NCBI GenBank assembly: GCA_004144175.1
Contig: SEFT01000010.1
Coordinates: forward strand, 62,001-126,000
Origin: Sphingobacteriales bacterium
Lineage (GTDB): Bacteria > Bacteroidota > Bacteroidia > Chitinophagales > Chitinophagaceae
Length of the DNA stretch: 64,000 nucleotides
Direction: 5' to 3'
A program made the translations under genes and the position numbers. This document shows positions 63,315 through 64,000 of the stretch, piece by piece; position 1 is the first letter of the stretch, and each line of letters starts with the position of its first letter. The notes below the pieces were generated by a model. That model searched no databases and was not told where the DNA came from. It was given only the letters and a program-made list of their open reading frames with translations.

Positions 63315-64000
63315 ATGATCAAAGTATTACACATCATAAAATCGCTTGGGCGCGGAGGGGCAGAGATGCTGCTACCCGAAACCATAGCTATACACAATAA
63401 AGCCCAGTACGAGTTTCATACCATCTATTTTCTTCCGTGGAAGAACCAGATGGTACAAGCCATAAAAGATAATGGAGGTAAGGTAACCTGCCTGCCTGCA
63501 AAGAACAATGTGAAGATCATACTATCGGTAACCGATGTGGCTAAGTATGTAAGGGAACATAAGATAGACATTATACATTGCCACCTGCCATGGGCAGGTA
63601 TCGCAGGCCGCTTAGCCGGTAAGATGACCGGTGTGCCGGTGATATATACCGAGCATAATAAGTGGGAGCGCTACCACAAATTCACCTACTCGCTCAATAA
63701 ATTCACATTTGGCTGGCAGCAACTTGTGGTTCCGGTGTCGGGCGATGTAGAGCAATCTATCCGTCATCATTATACCAACCCTTCATTGCAAATACAGACC
63801 ATACTCAACGGCGTAAATACCGAAAAGTTTGACCGTAGCCTTCCGGTAGCGGTCGATATAAGAGCGCAGTTGGGTATTGCGGCGGCAACAAAGGTAATAG
63901 GAACAGTATCAGTCTTTAGGGTGCAGAAAAGACTGCTTACCTGGTTAGAGATAGCACACCAGGTGCATCAGCAGCATCCTGATACTTATTTCATAGTAGT
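63315..64000 (+). CDS. GT4 family glycosyltransferase, 3'-truncated by window edge
   Basis: ATG at 63315, 21 nt after the previous stop, open to the end of the window (about 228 residues). MIKVLHIIKSLGRGGAEMLL, IIHCHLPWAGIAGRLAGKM, VIYTEHNKW, ILNGVNTEKFDRS and IGTVSVFRVQKRL match GT4 enzymes. The C-terminal donor domain lies beyond the window. Confidence 0.9.
   Translation, partial: MIKVLHIIKSLGRGGAEMLLPETIAIHNKAQYEFHTIYFLPWKNQMVQAIKDNGGKVTCLPAKNNVKIILSVTDVAKYVREHKIDIIHCHLPWAGIAGRLAGKMTGVPVIYTEHNKWERYHKFTYSLNKFTFGWQQLVVPVSGDVEQSIRHHYTNPSLQIQTILNGVNTEKFDRSLPVAVDIRAQLGIAAATKVIGTVSVFRVQKRLLTWLEIAHQVHQQHPDTYFIV

Overview
The window comes from the chromosome of a Bacteroidota bacterium, most likely in the Chitinophagales or a neighbouring lineage. 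The evidence is a complete gldK-gldL-gldM-gldN block (type IX secretion and gliding motor), many secreted proteins ending in the type A T9SS sorting domain (YPNPA... with a terminal beta-rich tail), Bacteroidota-type promoters (TTTG about 19-22 nt before TAnnTTTG), and AT-rich leaders with few Shine-Dalgarno sites. Species cannot be named from sequence alone. I saw no rRNA, tRNA or CRISPR array.

Layout. 1-12013: three giant paralogous T9SS-secreted beta-helix/Ig-like surface proteins in tandem, the first cut by the window edge. 12014-14780: a small secreted protein, a small conserved protein, and a RAYT-type HUH transposase whose gene sits between two 66-nt arms in inverted orientation (a self-contained REP-like element). 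14782-16975 (minus): a retron, with a DUF4365-like nuclease-fold protein, a 120-aa protein of unknown function, a structured leader that looks like msr-msd, and a reverse transcriptase with both retron hallmark motifs. It ends next to a small coiled-coil remnant and the groESL terminator. 17347-31260: housekeeping genes (groEL/groES, peroxiredoxin, polyphosphate kinase and exopolyphosphatase, heptose adenylyltransferase, panD, ribosomal proteins bS6/bS18/bL9) interspersed with small conserved proteins and a palindrome-rich intergenic patch. 31395-38785: tex, a secreted propeller-like protein, a DUF1624 membrane acyltransferase-like protein, aat, a metallophosphoesterase and a nucleotidyltransferase-like protein. 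39397-44730: gldKLMN plus an outer-membrane barrel protein. 45125-64000: a single long co-directional exopolysaccharide/glycan operon that runs off the right edge.

How the parts work together. The gldKLMN operon encodes the T9SS core that would export the five window proteins with sorting domains (the three giants, 12559-13488 and 33730-35307, plus the smaller 20065-21012). The polysaccharide operon begins at a clear promoter and supplies an outer-membrane export lipoprotein, a Wzc-like chain-length regulator/tyrosine kinase with a Tyr-Gly tail, and an ABC flippase. These are followed by a nonulosonate-like branch (NeuB-type synthase, SpsF-type and fused NeuA-type cytidylyltransferases), acetyltransferases, two pyruvyltransferase paralogues with a nitroreductase-fold partner, and at least six glycosyltransferases. 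Many of its genes overlap by 1-8 nt, which argues for one transcript.

The strongest candidate for an under-described system is the retron operon at 14782-16975: its RT class is recognisable, but the effector pair (DUF4365-like plus the 120-aa protein) has no mechanism I can name. The RAYT element next to it and the GT2-cytidylyltransferase fusion in the glycan operon are the next most interesting.
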